A stretch of DNA of 64,000 nt from an uncultured Alphaproteobacteria bacterium (GCA_902562285.1 CACESU010000002.1:1-64000); one strand, 5' to 3'. Positions 53,290 through 63,777 are shown, counted from the first letter of the stretch. Translations and numbers: made by a program. The notes: generated from the letters alone by a model not told the origin.

Positions 53290-53865
53290 TCATTCTTTCT
53301 TATTTTTGGAAGGAATCCAAAGAATATCATTTTTTCCATTATCATTATATTTCCTTGCTGATACAAAGAACCAATCAGAAAGACGGTTTAAATATTTTAA
53401 GACTTCTGGATTAATATTTTCCATTTCCATTAATTCGACTACATATCTTTCAGCTCTTCTACAAGTTGTTCTGCATAAGTGTAACTGAGATGAAACTCTA
53501 CTACCTCCAGGTAGCACGAATGATTTTATTGGTTCTATGGATGAATTCATCAAATCTATTTCATTTTCTAATCTAAGAACAAAATTATTTGGAAATCTAA
53601 AGGGTGAAAAATTATTATTTTTTTCATCTGTTGGAACACATAGATCTGCACCTATATCAAATAGATCATTTTGTATTTTTAAAAGAGAATTTTGAAGATC
53701 TTTGTCAATATTTAAAGAAGTTACTATACCAATTAATGAATTAAGCTCATCTACTGTACCATATGCTACAACCCTTTTAGAAAATTTTTTAACCCTTTGT
53801 CCATTACCAAGTTCTGTCTTTCCGTCATCACCTCTTTTTGTATATATTTTATTTAGAATAACCAT
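53290..53865 (-). CDS. Cob(I)alamin adenosyltransferase, PduO type
   Basis: 191 residues. TKRGDDGKTELGNGQRVKK is the ATP-binding N-terminal signature; VDELNSLIGI, DIGADLCVP, LPGGSRVSSQLHLCRTTCRR and YLNRLSDWFFVSARK follow in the family order. It makes adenosylcobalamin for mutases such as methylmalonyl- or ethylmalonyl-CoA mutase. Adjacent to etfBA in the usual alphaproteobacterial set. Confidence 0.93.
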   Translation of the reverse strand: MVILNKIYTKRGDDGKTELGNGQRVKKFSKRVVAYGTVDELNSLIGIVTSLNIDKDLQNSLLKIQNDLFDIGADLCVPTDEKNNNFSPFRFPNNFVLRLENEIDLMNSSIEPIKSFVLPGGSRVSSQLHLCRTTCRRAERYVVELMEMENINPEVLKYLNRLSDWFFVSARKYNDNGKNDILWIPSKNKKE

Positions 53866-53867
53866 AT

Positions 53868-54068
53868 CTAACCTCTTTTTTCAAAATAAACAAAGGCAAT
53901 AATTAATAATACTGCTACTGCTTGCGCTATAATTCGCCATCGCATTAATTTGTTAGAATATTTTTTTCCAAAATTCCCACCTTTTGCAAAAGATCCAATT
54001 CCAAACATCAGAATGATTAAAACAACAAGACAAGTGATAATTGCAATTATAAATAAGATAGAGGACAT
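53868..54068 (-). CDS. HIG1-type small twin-transmembrane protein
   Basis: 66 residues with two membrane segments (SILFIIAIITCLVVLIILMF and AQAVAVLLIIAFVYF) separated by KYSNKLMRWRIIAQ, the HIG1-domain signature. Family members associate with respiratory complexes. Two bases separate it from the adenosyltransferase; it is the first gene of the operon. Confidence 0.8.
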   Translation of the reverse strand: MSSILFIIAIITCLVVLIILMFGIGSFAKGGNFGKKYSNKLMRWRIIAQAVAVLLIIAFVYFEKRG

Positions 54069-54101
54069 TTTTTTTTATATTTTAAATTAAATTTTGAGTT
54101 A

Positions 54102-54944
54102 TCAGATTTTAAAGAACCAGTCCAGTGTATTAGTTGGCAAAAGTTTAATCATCATTTGAGCAATTTTAGTTTGGAAAGTAATTTTGTACCTTGCTTTAGG
54201 TTTTTTAGAATTTAAAACTTTTATTATTATTTTCGTAACCTCATTTGGTTGTAATTCATAGTTATAAAAAGAATCTTTATAATTATTGTCATATAACCTT
54301 TTTATTACCTTTTTTTCATAAGTTTTTTGATGGATAGATTTTTCCCAATCTATCCATTTTTCGAAATGCTTTATAGATTTCTTTTTTATGTCAGTATTTA
54401 TTGGGCCTGGCTGTATTAAAACAAATTTTATTTTACTATTGTAGTTTTCTCTTCTTAGAGCATCAGTTAGGGCTTCCATTGAATATTTTGTTGCTGAATA
54501 CAAACCCCTATAAGGTAATGATATAAAACCTAGTACAGAAGAACAGTTTACAATTTTTGGATAATCTGAACTCATCATTAATGGTATACATTTATTTATT
54601 AAATCAATTTGGCCAAATACATTTACTTCAAAAATTTCTCTAATAGCACACCTAGGAATATCTTGTACTGCACCAGGTATCGCATATGCTCCATTATTAT
54701 ATAGTGCATCTAGCCTAGATTTTGTTTTCTCTTTTACTAAGTTAACAGCATGAATTATTGAGTCTTCTTCAACTAAATCTAGTTGAAAACTTTCAATACC
54801 TAAATTTTTAAAAAAATTGCAATCTGCTTTAGATCTACATGTTGCAAAGACTCGCCATCCTTTATTATGAAGAGTAATAGCAACATTTTTACCAATCCCA
54901 CTTGAACATCCAGTAATTAGAATATTTTTTGTTTTCATTTTCAA
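54102..54944 (-). CDS. SDR-family oxidoreductase
   Basis: 280 residues. ILITGCSSGIGKNVAITL at the N-terminus, LYNNGAYAIPG, Ser in IVNCSSVLGF, catalytic Tyr/Lys in LYSATKYSMEAL, and VLIQPGPINTDI. It falls near the 17-beta-HSD-like/DltE-like group. Substrate unknown. Diverges from parC with 42 bases between starts, so the two share a promoter region. Confidence 0.87.
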   Translation of the reverse strand: MKMKTKNILITGCSSGIGKNVAITLHNKGWRVFATCRSKADCNFFKNLGIESFQLDLVEEDSIIHAVNLVKEKTKSRLDALYNNGAYAIPGAVQDIPRCAIREIFEVNVFGQIDLINKCIPLMMSSDYPKIVNCSSVLGFISLPYRGLYSATKYSMEALTDALRRENYNSKIKFVLIQPGPINTDIKKKSIKHFEKWIDWEKSIHQKTYEKKVIKRLYDNNYKDSFYNYELQPNEVTKIIIKVLNSKKPKARYKITFQTKIAQMMIKLLPTNTLDWFFKI

Positions 54945-54986
54945 ACCTTTAAATTAAAAGCATATGAAATAGTTGATGGATTATTT

Positions 54987-57224
54987 ATGACAAATAAAAA
55001 AAATTCAAATAAAGAAATAATATTAAATGAAAATCTAGATGTGGCACTTGGCCAAAGATATCTAGAATATGCTCTTTCTACTATAACTGATCGTGCATTA
55101 CCAGATAGTAGAGATGGGTTAAAACCAGTACATAGAAGAATACTATTTGCAATGAGGCAGTTAAAATTAGTTCCCTCAGGTTCATTTAGAAAATGTGCCA
55201 AAATTGTTGGTGAAGTTATGGGTAATTTCCATCCTCATGGTGATAAGGCTATATATGATTCTTTAGTGAGAATGGCTCAGACTTTTACAACCAGGTATCC
55301 ACTTATAGAGGGTCAAGGTAATTTTGGTAATATTGATGGTGATAATGCTGCTGCTCAGCGATACACAGAAGCTCGTTTAAGCGAAATCTCTATGATAATG
55401 TTAGAAGGGCTTGATGAATCTGCTGTAGATTTTAAAGATAATTATGATGGGTCGGAAAAAGAACCTGAGTTCTTACCCGCTTTTTTTCCGCAACTATTGG
55501 CAAATGGCGCTTACGGAATTGCCGTAGGAATGGCTACTAGTATTCCTCCACATAATATAAAAGAAATATTGGAAGCTTCAATAAAATTAATTAAAAATTC
55601 AAAATTAGATAATTCAGATCTTGTCAAAATTGTAAAGGGTCCAGATTTTCCAACGGGCGGCGTAATAGTTGATTCTGAAAGTACAATATTAGAAAACTAT
55701 ATTTCTGGAAAAGGCAGTTTTAGAATTCGAGCAAAATTTAGCCAAGAATTTTTATCCAGGGGAAGATGGCAAATAGTAATTACAGAGATACCATATGGTG
55801 TTCAAAAATCAAAACTAGTAGAAAAATTAGCTGAACTAATTAATGACAAAAAAATAAACTTACTAAATGATTTAAGGGATGAAAGTGCTGAAGATATTCG
55901 GTTAGTACTCGAGCCTAAATCGAAGAATATTTCTCCAGATTTACTTATGGAACATTTATTCAAGAAAACTGATTTAGAATATAGATTTTCTTTAAATATG
56001 AATGTTTTGTTTGATGGTAAACTGCCTAGAGTCTCCAACTTAAAAGAATTATTACTAAATTATATTGATCATTGTAGAAATATTTTAATTCGAAGATCAA
56101 AATTTAGATTAAGAAATATAGATTCTAGATTACATTTGTTAGAAGGTTTTATAGTAACCTATTTAAATGTGGATAAAGTCATAAGTATAATTCGGTTCAA
56201 TGAAAATCCTAAGTTAGATCTTCAAAAAGAATTTGACCTATCTGAATTACAAGCAGAAGCAATCCTAAACATGCGATTAAGATCCTTAAGAAAACTTGAA
56301 CAAATTCAACTTGAAGAAGAAAAAGACCAACTCTTAAAAGAGCGTCTTAGTTTAGAAATTCTTTTAGAAGATGAAGATAGTCAATTGGAAAAATTATCCA
56401 AAAATTTTGAGTTATTAAAAACAAAGTTAAGTTTAGATACTTCTTATTTTTGTCGAAAGACTGTCATTGAAGAAAAATCAATTATAGAAAACATGGAAAT
56501 TCCTGAATTTATTGAAGAAGAAGAAGTTACTGTTATTGTTTCAAAGCTTGGATGGATAAAATTTGTAAAAGGCAAAATTATCAATTCCGAAGAAATAAAA
56601 TATCGAGAAGGAGATAAGGAACGTTTTCTAATAAATGCAAAAACTTCAGATAAAATACTTATTTTTGGAAGTAATGGTCACATATATTCTCTACTAGTAA
56701 ATTTACTTCCAAGTGGAAGAACTAATGGAGAGCCAATAAGATTACTTACCGATTTACCTAATCAAACAGAAATAGTACAAGTAACAGTTTTTGATCCAAA
56801 ACTAAGATCTATCATTGCATCTAAAATAGGTAATGGTTTTATCATAAAGCACGAAGATATGTTAGCTCAAACAAGATCTGGTAAAAAAATAATAAATTTA
56901 AAAAATGGTATTTTAGCCAATTGTTTAAAAAATATTGAAGGAGACTCGATAGCTATTATAGGCACAAATCGCAAACTTTTAATTTTCAAAATAGATGAGT
57001 TACCTGAACTTAATAAGGGTAAGGGTGTAAGATTGCAAAAATATAAAGATGCAGATCTCTCAGATATTACATCTTTTGAGTCAGACATTGGCCTTGTTTG
57101 GTTTGATAAATCTGGTAGGAAAAATATTTTAAGCAATTTTGAAAACTGGGTAGGTAAAAGATCTCAGTCAGGGAAAACGGCTCCTAAAGGTTTTCCAAGA
57201 AATAACAAGTTTAATAAGAATTAA
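54987..57224 (+). CDS. parC: DNA topoisomerase IV subunit A
   Basis: 745 residues. Active-site Tyr126 lies in AAAQRYTEARLS; the quinolone-region block PHGDKAIYDSLVRMAQ and the N-terminal YALSTITDRALPDSRDGLKP are canonical. The C-terminal beta-pinwheel repeats are short, as in ParC, not GyrA. With ParE it decatenates chromosomes. Stand-alone gene. Confidence 0.93.
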   Translation: MTNKKNSNKEIILNENLDVALGQRYLEYALSTITDRALPDSRDGLKPVHRRILFAMRQLKLVPSGSFRKCAKIVGEVMGNFHPHGDKAIYDSLVRMAQTFTTRYPLIEGQGNFGNIDGDNAAAQRYTEARLSEISMIMLEGLDESAVDFKDNYDGSEKEPEFLPAFFPQLLANGAYGIAVGMATSIPPHNIKEILEASIKLIKNSKLDNSDLVKIVKGPDFPTGGVIVDSESTILENYISGKGSFRIRAKFSQEFLSRGRWQIVITEIPYGVQKSKLVEKLAELINDKKINLLNDLRDESAEDIRLVLEPKSKNISPDLLMEHLFKKTDLEYRFSLNMNVLFDGKLPRVSNLKELLLNYIDHCRNILIRRSKFRLRNIDSRLHLLEGFIVTYLNVDKVISIIRFNENPKLDLQKEFDLSELQAEAILNMRLRSLRKLEQIQLEEEKDQLLKERLSLEILLEDEDSQLEKLSKNFELLKTKLSLDTSYFCRKTVIEEKSIIENMEIPEFIEEEEVTVIVSKLGWIKFVKGKIINSEEIKYREGDKERFLINAKTSDKILIFGSNGHIYSLLVNLLPSGRTNGEPIRLLTDLPNQTEIVQVTVFDPKLRSIIASKIGNGFIIKHEDMLAQTRSGKKIINLKNGILANCLKNIEGDSIAIIGTNRKLLIFKIDELPELNKGKGVRLQKYKDADLSDITSFESDIGLVWFDKSGRKNILSNFENWVGKRSQSGKTAPKGFPRNNKFNKN

Positions 57225-57282
57225 TATACAAAGATGACTGAATATTATCTAGTGAATTAATAAATGACTTTATTTGTTAAAG

Positions 57283-57735
57283 TTAGGCGGATAAAATTTT
57301 AGTTGCAAGCTTATCTAAAACTCCATTAGCTAATTTACACTCTTTTCCATTAGGAAAAAATGATTTTGCAATTTCTAAAAATTCACTGATTACAACCTTG
57401 GGGGGAGTTTTGATTAAAAATTCAGCTGCTGCTGCTCTAAAGATAGCTCTTAAAGTTGGGTCAATTCTTTCTATGGCCCAGTCTTCCTTAATTGATTTCA
57501 TTATATTTATGTCAATTTCTTTTTGATACTTAATTGTTGTTTCTATTATTTTTTTAAAGAAAATTAGGTCAGCTTTAGAATAGTTATTATTATCAAGATT
57601 TTCTTTTTCTCTGTGATTTTTAAACTCTAATACAACTTTTTCTATAGAATTACTATTTGCCTCAATTTGGAAAAGTGCCTGAACAGCATATAGCCTTGAA
57701 ACACTTTTCTTTTTGATTTTCTGTAGTTTTGTAAT
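57283..57735 (-). CDS. nusB: Transcription antitermination factor NusB, apparent ATT start
   Basis: 150 residues with the whole NusB fold: SVSRLYAVQALFQIEAN at the N-terminus, DWAIERIDPTLRAIFRAAAA and VVISEFLEIAKSFF later. An ATG at 57501 would give only the C-terminal half. Upstream of it the frame is open to the TAA at 57754-57756 and holds no ATG, GTG or TTG. The best start is ATT at 57733-57735 (ATT-ACA-AAA) with GAAAG about 7 bases before; ATT at 57751 and ATC at 57715 are alternatives. It follows ribH by 36 bases, the usual alphaproteobacterial order. Confidence 0.85.
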   Translation of the reverse strand: MTKLQKIKKKSVSRLYAVQALFQIEANSNSIEKVVLEFKNHREKENLDNNNYSKADLIFFKKIIETTIKYQKEIDINIMKSIKEDWAIERIDPTLRAIFRAAAAEFLIKTPPKVVISEFLEIAKSFFPNGKECKLANGVLDKLATKILSA

Positions 57736-57771
57736 TTTTGTACTTTCTAAAATTTAAAAATTTATAAAATC

Positions 57772-58230
57772 TTATTTATTGGAATTATAATTTTGCTTGA
57801 TTAGAAGCAAAGAAATCAAGGCTTTAGCTACGTCTTTCCCTTTATTTTTTAATTTTGGATCAGATCTCTCCATTGCTTGTTTTACGTTATCAACAGTAAG
57901 TATTCCGTTACCGATACAAATACCATCCAAGCCTAACTTAGATAGAGCTTTAGCACTATTCTCTGCAACAATTTCATAATGGCTTGTTTCCCCTCTTATG
58001 ATACATCCTAAAGCAATGAAACCCTCAAAATTTTTTTTAACAAGACTGATGGCTGTAGGTATCTCTAAAGCACCTTCAACATTAAGTATTTCCACATTGA
58101 TATTGTGGGATGATAATTCACTCAGTGTACCGCTCAAAAGGTTATCATAAATTGATTTATAATATGGAGAACCAACAATAGCTATTTTGGTATCATATTT
58201 GAGTTTGAATTTTTTATTGTTTTTGTTCAT
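57772..58230 (-). CDS. ribH: 6,7-dimethyl-8-ribityllumazine synthase
   Basis: 152 residues. IAIVGSPYYKSIYDNLL, EGALEIPTAISL, the phosphate/ribityl site ALGCIIRGETSHYEIV and NGILTVDNVKQAMERSD are canonical. It condenses the 4-carbon phosphate from RibB with the pyrimidine from RibD. Its start overlaps the end of ribB by 17 bases. Confidence 0.95.
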   Translation of the reverse strand: MNKNNKKFKLKYDTKIAIVGSPYYKSIYDNLLSGTLSELSSHNINVEILNVEGALEIPTAISLVKKNFEGFIALGCIIRGETSHYEIVAENSAKALSKLGLDGICIGNGILTVDNVKQAMERSDPKLKNKGKDVAKALISLLLIKQNYNSNK

Positions 58231-59347
58231 ATTTATTAATAGGTACTGTTTTTAATATCTTTAGCCCATAACCCTCTAATCCAATTAGTTTTGGGGTACC
58301 AGAATTGGTTAATAATTTTATTTTATTTACTCCTAAAGCTTTCAAGATTTGAGCCCCAATACCATATCTACGTATTGTATTTGAATTTTTATCTTCCTTA
58401 TTACTAGATTGATTGTTAAAATTTAGTAGTACAACTACACCTTTTCCTTCTTCACTTATTTGATACATAGAATCACTTATTTGGTTCTGCCGTTTGGGTT
58501 CAATTCCAAGTAAATCTTGAAATGTATTTGCAACGTGCATTCTTACCAATATTCCATCATCAGTTCTAATATCTCCCTTAGAAATTGTATAATGTAATGA
58601 ATTAGTTATCTCATCAATAAAAGTTTTTAATTCCCATTCTCCCCCAAAAATTGAATTTACTTTTTGAAATTCTATTTCTTTTACTAAACTATCATAATTC
58701 CTTCTATATGCGATTAAATCTGAAATAGTTCCTAGTTTCAAATTATGCATTTTAGCAAAGGAAATTAAATCAGGCATTCTAGCCATTGTTCCATCTTCAT
58801 TCATAATTTCACAAATTACAGCAGACGGATTTAAACCAGCTAACCTTGATATATCAACAGCTGCCTCTGTATGACCTGCTCGAACAAGAACACCACCTTC
58901 TTTAGCTTTTAATGGAAATACATGTCCAGGTGTTGCTATATCACTCGGACCTGATAGAGGATTAATTGCTGTTGAAATTGTCAAAGCTCGGTCATGAGCA
59001 GATATACCAGTTGTTACACCTACTTTGGCTTCAATAGAAACTGTAAAAGCTGTTTCGTGTCTTGATGAATTTGAAGCTGACATTAAGGGAAGTTTTAATT
59101 TTTCTATACGTTCTTTAGTCAAAGATAAGCATATTAAACCTCGCCCATAAGTAGCCATAAAATTTATTACTTCCGGCGTAGCCATTTGAGCTGGAATTAT
59201 AAGGTCACCCTCATTTTCTCTATCTTCATCATCTGCAAGAATAAACATTCTGCCATTTCTAGCTTCTTCGATAATATCATTAATTCTTGCGATAGCTTCA
59301 TTATCATTATTCTTTTGAATAGGCTTTTCTTGATTCGTAATATTCAT
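58214..59347 (-). CDS. ribB: DHBP synthase fused to a degenerate GTP-cyclohydrolase-II-like domain
   Basis: 377 residues. The N-terminal 210 residues are a full 3,4-dihydroxy-2-butanone-4-phosphate synthase: MFILADDEDRENEGDLIIPA, FMATYGRGLICLSLT, HVFPLKAKEGGVLVRAGHTE. The C-terminal part resembles RibA (RMHVANTFQDLLG, RRYGIGAQILKALGV, LTNSGTPKLIGLEGYGL) but the zinc-binding cysteines and C-D-C-G motif of GTP cyclohydrolase II are gone. This is the hybrid known as RibBX, with an inactive second half. A separate active RibA must be encoded elsewhere. Confidence 0.9.
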   Translation of the reverse strand: MNITNQEKPIQKNNDNEAIARINDIIEEARNGRMFILADDEDRENEGDLIIPAQMATPEVINFMATYGRGLICLSLTKERIEKLKLPLMSASNSSRHETAFTVSIEAKVGVTTGISAHDRALTISTAINPLSGPSDIATPGHVFPLKAKEGGVLVRAGHTEAAVDISRLAGLNPSAVICEIMNEDGTMARMPDLISFAKMHNLKLGTISDLIAYRRNYDSLVKEIEFQKVNSIFGGEWELKTFIDEITNSLHYTISKGDIRTDDGILVRMHVANTFQDLLGIEPKRQNQISDSMYQISEEGKGVVVLLNFNNQSSNKEDKNSNTIRRYGIGAQILKALGVNKIKLLTNSGTPKLIGLEGYGLKILKTVPINKYEQKQ

Positions 59348-59348
59348 A

Positions 59349-59963
59349 TTAATTCCTATTTTCTTGCAATCTACTTATATAACGAGCTAATAAGTCTATT
59401 TCTAAATTAAATTGATCTCCAGTCTTACTATCTTTCCAAGTAGTGATTTTTTGTGTGTGTGGAATTATATTTACGGTGAATAGATTCTCATCGACATCGT
59501 TTACAGTGAGCGATGTTCCATTTAAAGCAACCGATCCTTTGATTGCAATTAATTTAATAAGTTTTTCAGAACACTCAAATGTTAATTTATGACTTTCGTC
59601 TATTTTTTCTGATTTAATAAGTTTTGCAATGCCATCAACATGACCAGTGACTATATGCCCACCTAATTCATCACCAATTTTAAGAGATTTTTCTAGGTTG
59701 ACTTTTTTACCAATTTCCCACGGCTTATTTGATTGTATAATATTTGATTTTGATATTGTTTCATCAGAAACTTCTACTTCATAAGAAAAGCCTTTTTTTT
59801 CTTTTCTTTTATTAAAAATTGTTAAGCATACTCCATCATGGCATATAGAAGCACCTTCAGAAGTTTCAGCATAATTATAGTTACAACTTATTCTTGCATT
59901 AAAGATTTTGGATCTTTTAACACTTACTAATGTTCCAATATCTGTTATTAAACCAGTAAACAT
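59349..59963 (-). CDS. ribE: Riboflavin synthase alpha chain
   Basis: 204 residues: two lumazine-binding repeats, starting MFTGLITDIGTL, with the DGVCLTIF and GHIVTGHVDGIAKL motifs in repeat one/two and NGTSLTVNDV in the second. Converts two lumazines to riboflavin. Ends one base before ribB starts. Confidence 0.95.
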   Translation of the reverse strand: MFTGLITDIGTLVSVKRSKIFNARISCNYNYAETSEGASICHDGVCLTIFNKRKEKKGFSYEVEVSDETISKSNIIQSNKPWEIGKKVNLEKSLKIGDELGGHIVTGHVDGIAKLIKSEKIDESHKLTFECSEKLIKLIAIKGSVALNGTSLTVNDVDENLFTVNIIPHTQKITTWKDSKTGDQFNLEIDLLARYISRLQENRN

Positions 59964-60118
59964 ATTTTTGATCCATTTAATATTTAATTGAATAATGATA
60001 AATAGTTCTATAATAAATTAACTGAGAGATCTTACTAATGTTAATTTTATAAAACTTCAAACATTTTTTAGTAAAATTAATCAAGCCAAGTTCCTTGGAT
60101 AGTAAAATTTTTAATTTT

Positions 60119-61249
60119 TTAATTATTGATATTCCAAAAATGAGCAACGTCATTTCCAATTTTTAGAGATTTTTCAAGTTCATATCGATTATAACTATTT
60201 AAGTCAATAATATCAGGCATTGATAATTGAAAACCATCGATTCCATTTGTGTCTAAGATAATTCCTGCAGTGAATAATATTAATTTATCTGCCAATTTAA
60301 ACTTTATCAAAGAAGTTGCAAGTTCTCCTCCACCTTCCACTAAGACACTTGTCAGGCCTAAATTGGATAGTTTTTTAAAAATTTCATCTAAATTTAAATT
60401 TCCATTTTCTAGAGTAGATACACCTATAGTTTTTATACCTTGAATTTCCAATGATTTAATTTGATCATTTTCCAAATTTAAATCATGTACAAAAAATATT
60501 TTTTCATTAGTTTTTGATTTAGTAAGATTCAATTTTTTTGATAATTTTAAATCTTTATCAATAATAATCTTAGCTGGTTGAGGAAGATCTAAATATTGAT
60601 CACGTAAATTGAGTCTAGGATTGTCGTAAAAAGCAGTTTTTGTTCCAATCATAATAGAATCATAATTTGACCTTAAATGCTGAACAAAATTTCTAGATTT
60701 TTCCCCTGAAATCCAATTACTTTTTCTTTTCTGAGTAGCTATTTTGCCGTTTAAACTCATAGCTAATTTTAAAGCTATGTAGGGTCTATTTTTTTCTACT
60801 GATGTTATAAAATTCTGATTGAGCTTTCTAATTTCTTTGAGTAGGATAGGTGAATTATCAACAATTATTCCATTTTTCCGAAGAGTATCAAATCCTTTAC
60901 CATTTACCTTAGGATTGGGATCTTTTAAAGGGCAAACTACTCTCTTTACTTTTGCTTGTATAAGCTCTGTTGTACAAGGAGTTGTCTTACCGAAGTGACA
61001 ACATGGTTCCAATGTAACATAAACGGTTGAATCTACAGCGTCAAATTTTGCCTGATCCAAGGCCACTTTCTCAGCATGTGGTCTTCCTCTAATTGCAGTG
61101 CTTCCTGTTCCAACAATATGGTTATTTTTTACTATTACACATCCTACTGAAGGATTAGGCCAGGTATGTCCTATGCTTCTATAACCTAGTGAAATAGCAG
61201 TTTTCAAAAATCTATAGTCAGTTTTTTTATTGTTTGCTTGATTTTCCAT
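60119..61249 (-). CDS. ribD: Bifunctional deaminase/reductase RibD
   Basis: 376 residues from ATG 61249 (two TTG codons just upstream are less likely). N-terminal CMP/dCMP-type deaminase: GRPHAEKVAL and EPCCHFGKTTPC bind zinc. C-terminal reductase: GEKSRNFVQHLRS, MIGTKTAFYDNPRLNLR, LVEGGGELATSLI. It performs the two steps before RibH. The gap to ribE (155 bases) holds no gene. Confidence 0.94.
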   Translation of the reverse strand: MENQANNKKTDYRFLKTAISLGYRSIGHTWPNPSVGCVIVKNNHIVGTGSTAIRGRPHAEKVALDQAKFDAVDSTVYVTLEPCCHFGKTTPCTTELIQAKVKRVVCPLKDPNPKVNGKGFDTLRKNGIIVDNSPILLKEIRKLNQNFITSVEKNRPYIALKLAMSLNGKIATQKRKSNWISGEKSRNFVQHLRSNYDSIMIGTKTAFYDNPRLNLRDQYLDLPQPAKIIIDKDLKLSKKLNLTKSKTNEKIFFVHDLNLENDQIKSLEIQGIKTIGVSTLENGNLNLDEIFKKLSNLGLTSVLVEGGGELATSLIKFKLADKLILFTAGIILDTNGIDGFQLSMPDIIDLNSYNRYELEKSLKIGNDVAHFWNINN

Positions 61250-61261
61250 CAACAAAAATAA

Positions 61262-61720
61262 CTATTTTATATCTGGTCTTAACTCTGAAACAAATTCCTC
61301 AAAATCATCAGCTGCTTGAAAATTTTTGTAAACAGAAGCAAACCTTACATAAGCCACTGTATCAATTCTAGCCAATGTTTCCATAACAATTTCACCAACC
61401 TTTTCAGAGGGAATATCTGTTTCACCCAAACTCTCTAATCTTCTAACTATACCACTTACCATTTGTTCGATCCTATCTATATCAATAGGTCTTTTTTGAA
61501 GTGCAATTCTTACTGATCTTTCTAATTTATCTCTATCGAATATTTCTCTTCTATTATTTTTTTTTAAAACGATTAGGTCTCTAAGTTGAACTCTTTCATA
61601 TGTTGTAAATCTACCCGCGCATGCTGGACATGATCGTCTTCTTCTTATAGATACATTGTCTTCTGCTGGTCTACTATCTTTAACTTGGGTATCAGTATTT
61701 CCACAAAATGGGCATCTCAT
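61262..61720 (-). CDS. nrdR: Transcriptional repressor NrdR
   Basis: 152 residues: zinc ribbon [17 protein letters not shown] with CPAC, then an ATP-cone ([20 protein letters not shown]). It represses ribonucleotide reductase genes according to dATP/ATP. Start ATG with AGGAG close upstream. Directly precedes ribD (12 bases). Confidence 0.95.
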   Translation of the reverse strand: MRCPFCGNTDTQVKDSRPAEDNVSIRRRRSCPACAGRFTTYERVQLRDLIVLKKNNRREIFDRDKLERSVRIALQKRPIDIDRIEQMVSGIVRRLESLGETDIPSEKVGEIVMETLARIDTVAYVRFASVYKNFQAADDFEEFVSELRPDIK

Positions 61721-61740
61721 GTTATTCTCCTAGAGTCGCA

Positions 61741-63777
61741 TTAGGTATCAAGAAAACTTCTTAATTTTCTTGAACGACTTGGATGTTTTAGTTTTCTTAG
61801 TGCTTTGGCTTCTATTTGTCTAATACGCTCTCTTGTTACACTAAATTGTTGTCCTACTTCTTCTAATGTGTGATCAGTATTTACACCAATACCAAATCTC
61901 ATTCTTAGAACTCTTTCTTCCCTAGGAGTCAAGCTAGAAAGCACACGAGTTGTGGTTTCTTTTAGATTTCCTTGTATCGCATTTTCTAAGGGTAAAACAG
62001 CATTTTTATCTTCAATAAAATCTCCAAGTTGGCTATCTTCTTCATCTCCAATAGGTGTTTCTAAGCTTATTGGCTCCTTTGCAATCTTCATAACTTTTCT
62101 TACTTTTTCTAGAGGCATTTGAAGTTTTGAGGATAGTTCTTCTGGTGTAGGTTCTCTACCTATTTCATGAAGCATTTGTCTTCCTGTTCGCACAAGTTTA
62201 TTAATAGTTTCAATCATATGGACAGGTATTCTAATTGTTCTTGCTTGATCAGCAATAGATCTGGTGATTGCTTGACGTATCCACCAAGTTGCATATGTAG
62301 AAAATTTATAACCTCTTCTATATTCAAATTTGTCAACAGCTTTCATTAAGCCTATATTGCCTTCTTGTATTAAATCAAGAAATTGTAAGCCTCTATTTGT
62401 ATATTTTTTAGCTATTGAGATTACCAATCTTAAATTGGCTTCTACCATTTCTTTTTTTGCTGATCTTGCTTCTTTTTCACCTTTCTGAACTTGTTGAACT
62501 ATTCTTCTAAATTCACTTATATCTATTCCAATATATTGACCAATTTCAGCAATCTCGTTTCTTATTTCATCGATCTTATCACCAAAATTTTCTACAAAAC
62601 TTACCCAACCTCTTGATTTAAACTTAGAAACTTTTTCAAGCCATATTGGATCAAGTTCTGATCCCTTATAGCTTTCTATAAATTCTTTTCGATTTATTCT
62701 GGATTTATCAGCAAATTTTACTAATGCACCATCAAGTCCCATAATTTTTCTATTTATTCCATATAATTGATCTATTAGTGCCTCGATTCTATTATTATGT
62801 AAATGAAGAGAATTAACTAATTCTACTATATCATTTCTGAGGTTTTGATATTTCTTTTCCTCATTTTTTGAAAAGGCCTTTTTTTCTTTCATTGCAGCAA
62901 GCATTCTGTTGCTTTGTAGAGAAGAAAGTTTTGTGTAGGCATCTGCAATTTTCTTAAGAATTTTTAAAACTTTTGGTTTTAAAGAGCTCTCCATTGCTGC
63001 CAATGAAACGTTCGCATGATCCTCCTCAAAATCTTCGTTTTCTTCATCATTAAGTAATTCTGGATCTTCCTCATTTTTATTTTGTGCTTCTTTTTCCTCG
63101 GTTTTATTAAAATCTCTAGATAAACTTTGATTTAAATCATCACTAACACCTGGTATAGGATTTTGATTTTCAAAACCTTCTATTTTGGTTTCTTCAGATA
63201 AATCATTCTCAGAAGAGCTTCCAAAAGTTGCGTCAAGATCTATAACATCCCTAAGCATTATTTTCTCATCTAAAAGCTCATCACGCCATATAGTAATTGC
63301 TTGAAAAGTAAGTGGGCTTTCACATAAGCCACTGATATAAGTATTTCTTCCAGCTTCAATTCTTTTAGCGATAGCAATTTCACCCTCTCTAGATAGAAGC
63401 TCAACAGATCCCATCTCACGAAGATACATTCTTACGGGGTCGTCAGTTCTATCTAAATTATCTGAAGCTGAAGAAGCTACTACTAGTTCTTTTGTTTCTT
63501 CGGTTACATTTTCTTGTTTATCTTGAGAATCCTCATGCTCTTCTTCACTTTCTATAAGAGTTATACCCATCTCTGAAAGAGCAGTCATTATGTCTTCAAT
63601 TTGTTCAGAACTCATTTCGCCAGGTGGCATAGTTTCATTTAATTCAGAATAAGTGAGGTAACCTTTAGATTTTGCTTGAGAAAGAAGTTTTTTTATTGAA
63701 CTTTGATTTAAATCCAACAAGGGGATGCTAGTATCTTCTTCTTTTTGACTTTTTGAATTTTCTTGTTCATTTTGCAT
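61741..63777 (-). CDS. rpoD: Primary sigma factor RpoD
   Basis: 678 residues. Region 1.2 [20 protein letters not shown] (about 118-137), a long acidic non-conserved region, region 2 ([36 protein letters not shown]) and region 4 ([35 protein letters not shown]) are complete. Housekeeping sigma-70. Follows dnaG in the usual order. Confidence 0.97.
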   Translation of the reverse strand: MQNEQENSKSQKEEDTSIPLLDLNQSSIKKLLSQAKSKGYLTYSELNETMPPGEMSSEQIEDIMTALSEMGITLIESEEEHEDSQDKQENVTEETKELVVASSASDNLDRTDDPVRMYLREMGSVELLSREGEIAIAKRIEAGRNTYISGLCESPLTFQAITIWRDELLDEKIMLRDVIDLDATFGSSSENDLSEETKIEGFENQNPIPGVSDDLNQSLSRDFNKTEEKEAQNKNEEDPELLNDEENEDFEEDHANVSLAAMESSLKPKVLKILKKIADAYTKLSSLQSNRMLAAMKEKKAFSKNEEKKYQNLRNDIVELVNSLHLHNNRIEALIDQLYGINRKIMGLDGALVKFADKSRINRKEFIESYKGSELDPIWLEKVSKFKSRGWVSFVENFGDKIDEIRNEIAEIGQYIGIDISEFRRIVQQVQKGEKEARSAKKEMVEANLRLVISIAKKYTNRGLQFLDLIQEGNIGLMKAVDKFEYRRGYKFSTYATWWIRQAITRSIADQARTIRIPVHMIETINKLVRTGRQMLHEIGREPTPEELSSKLQMPLEKVRKVMKIAKEPISLETPIGDEEDSQLGDFIEDKNAVLPLENAIQGNLKETTTRVLSSLTPREERVLRMRFGIGVNTDHTLEEVGQQFSVTRERIRQIEAKALRKLKHPSRSRKLRSFLDT

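Noticed and set aside
57283-57501. A 72-residue NusB starting at ATG 57501
   Set aside because: The upstream frame codes a clear NusB N-terminal domain, so the ATG is internal.
59977-60159. Minus-strand 60-codon frame between ribE and ribD
   Set aside because: It overlaps the ribD 3' end in another frame, has no ribosome binding site and shows AT-rich composition only.
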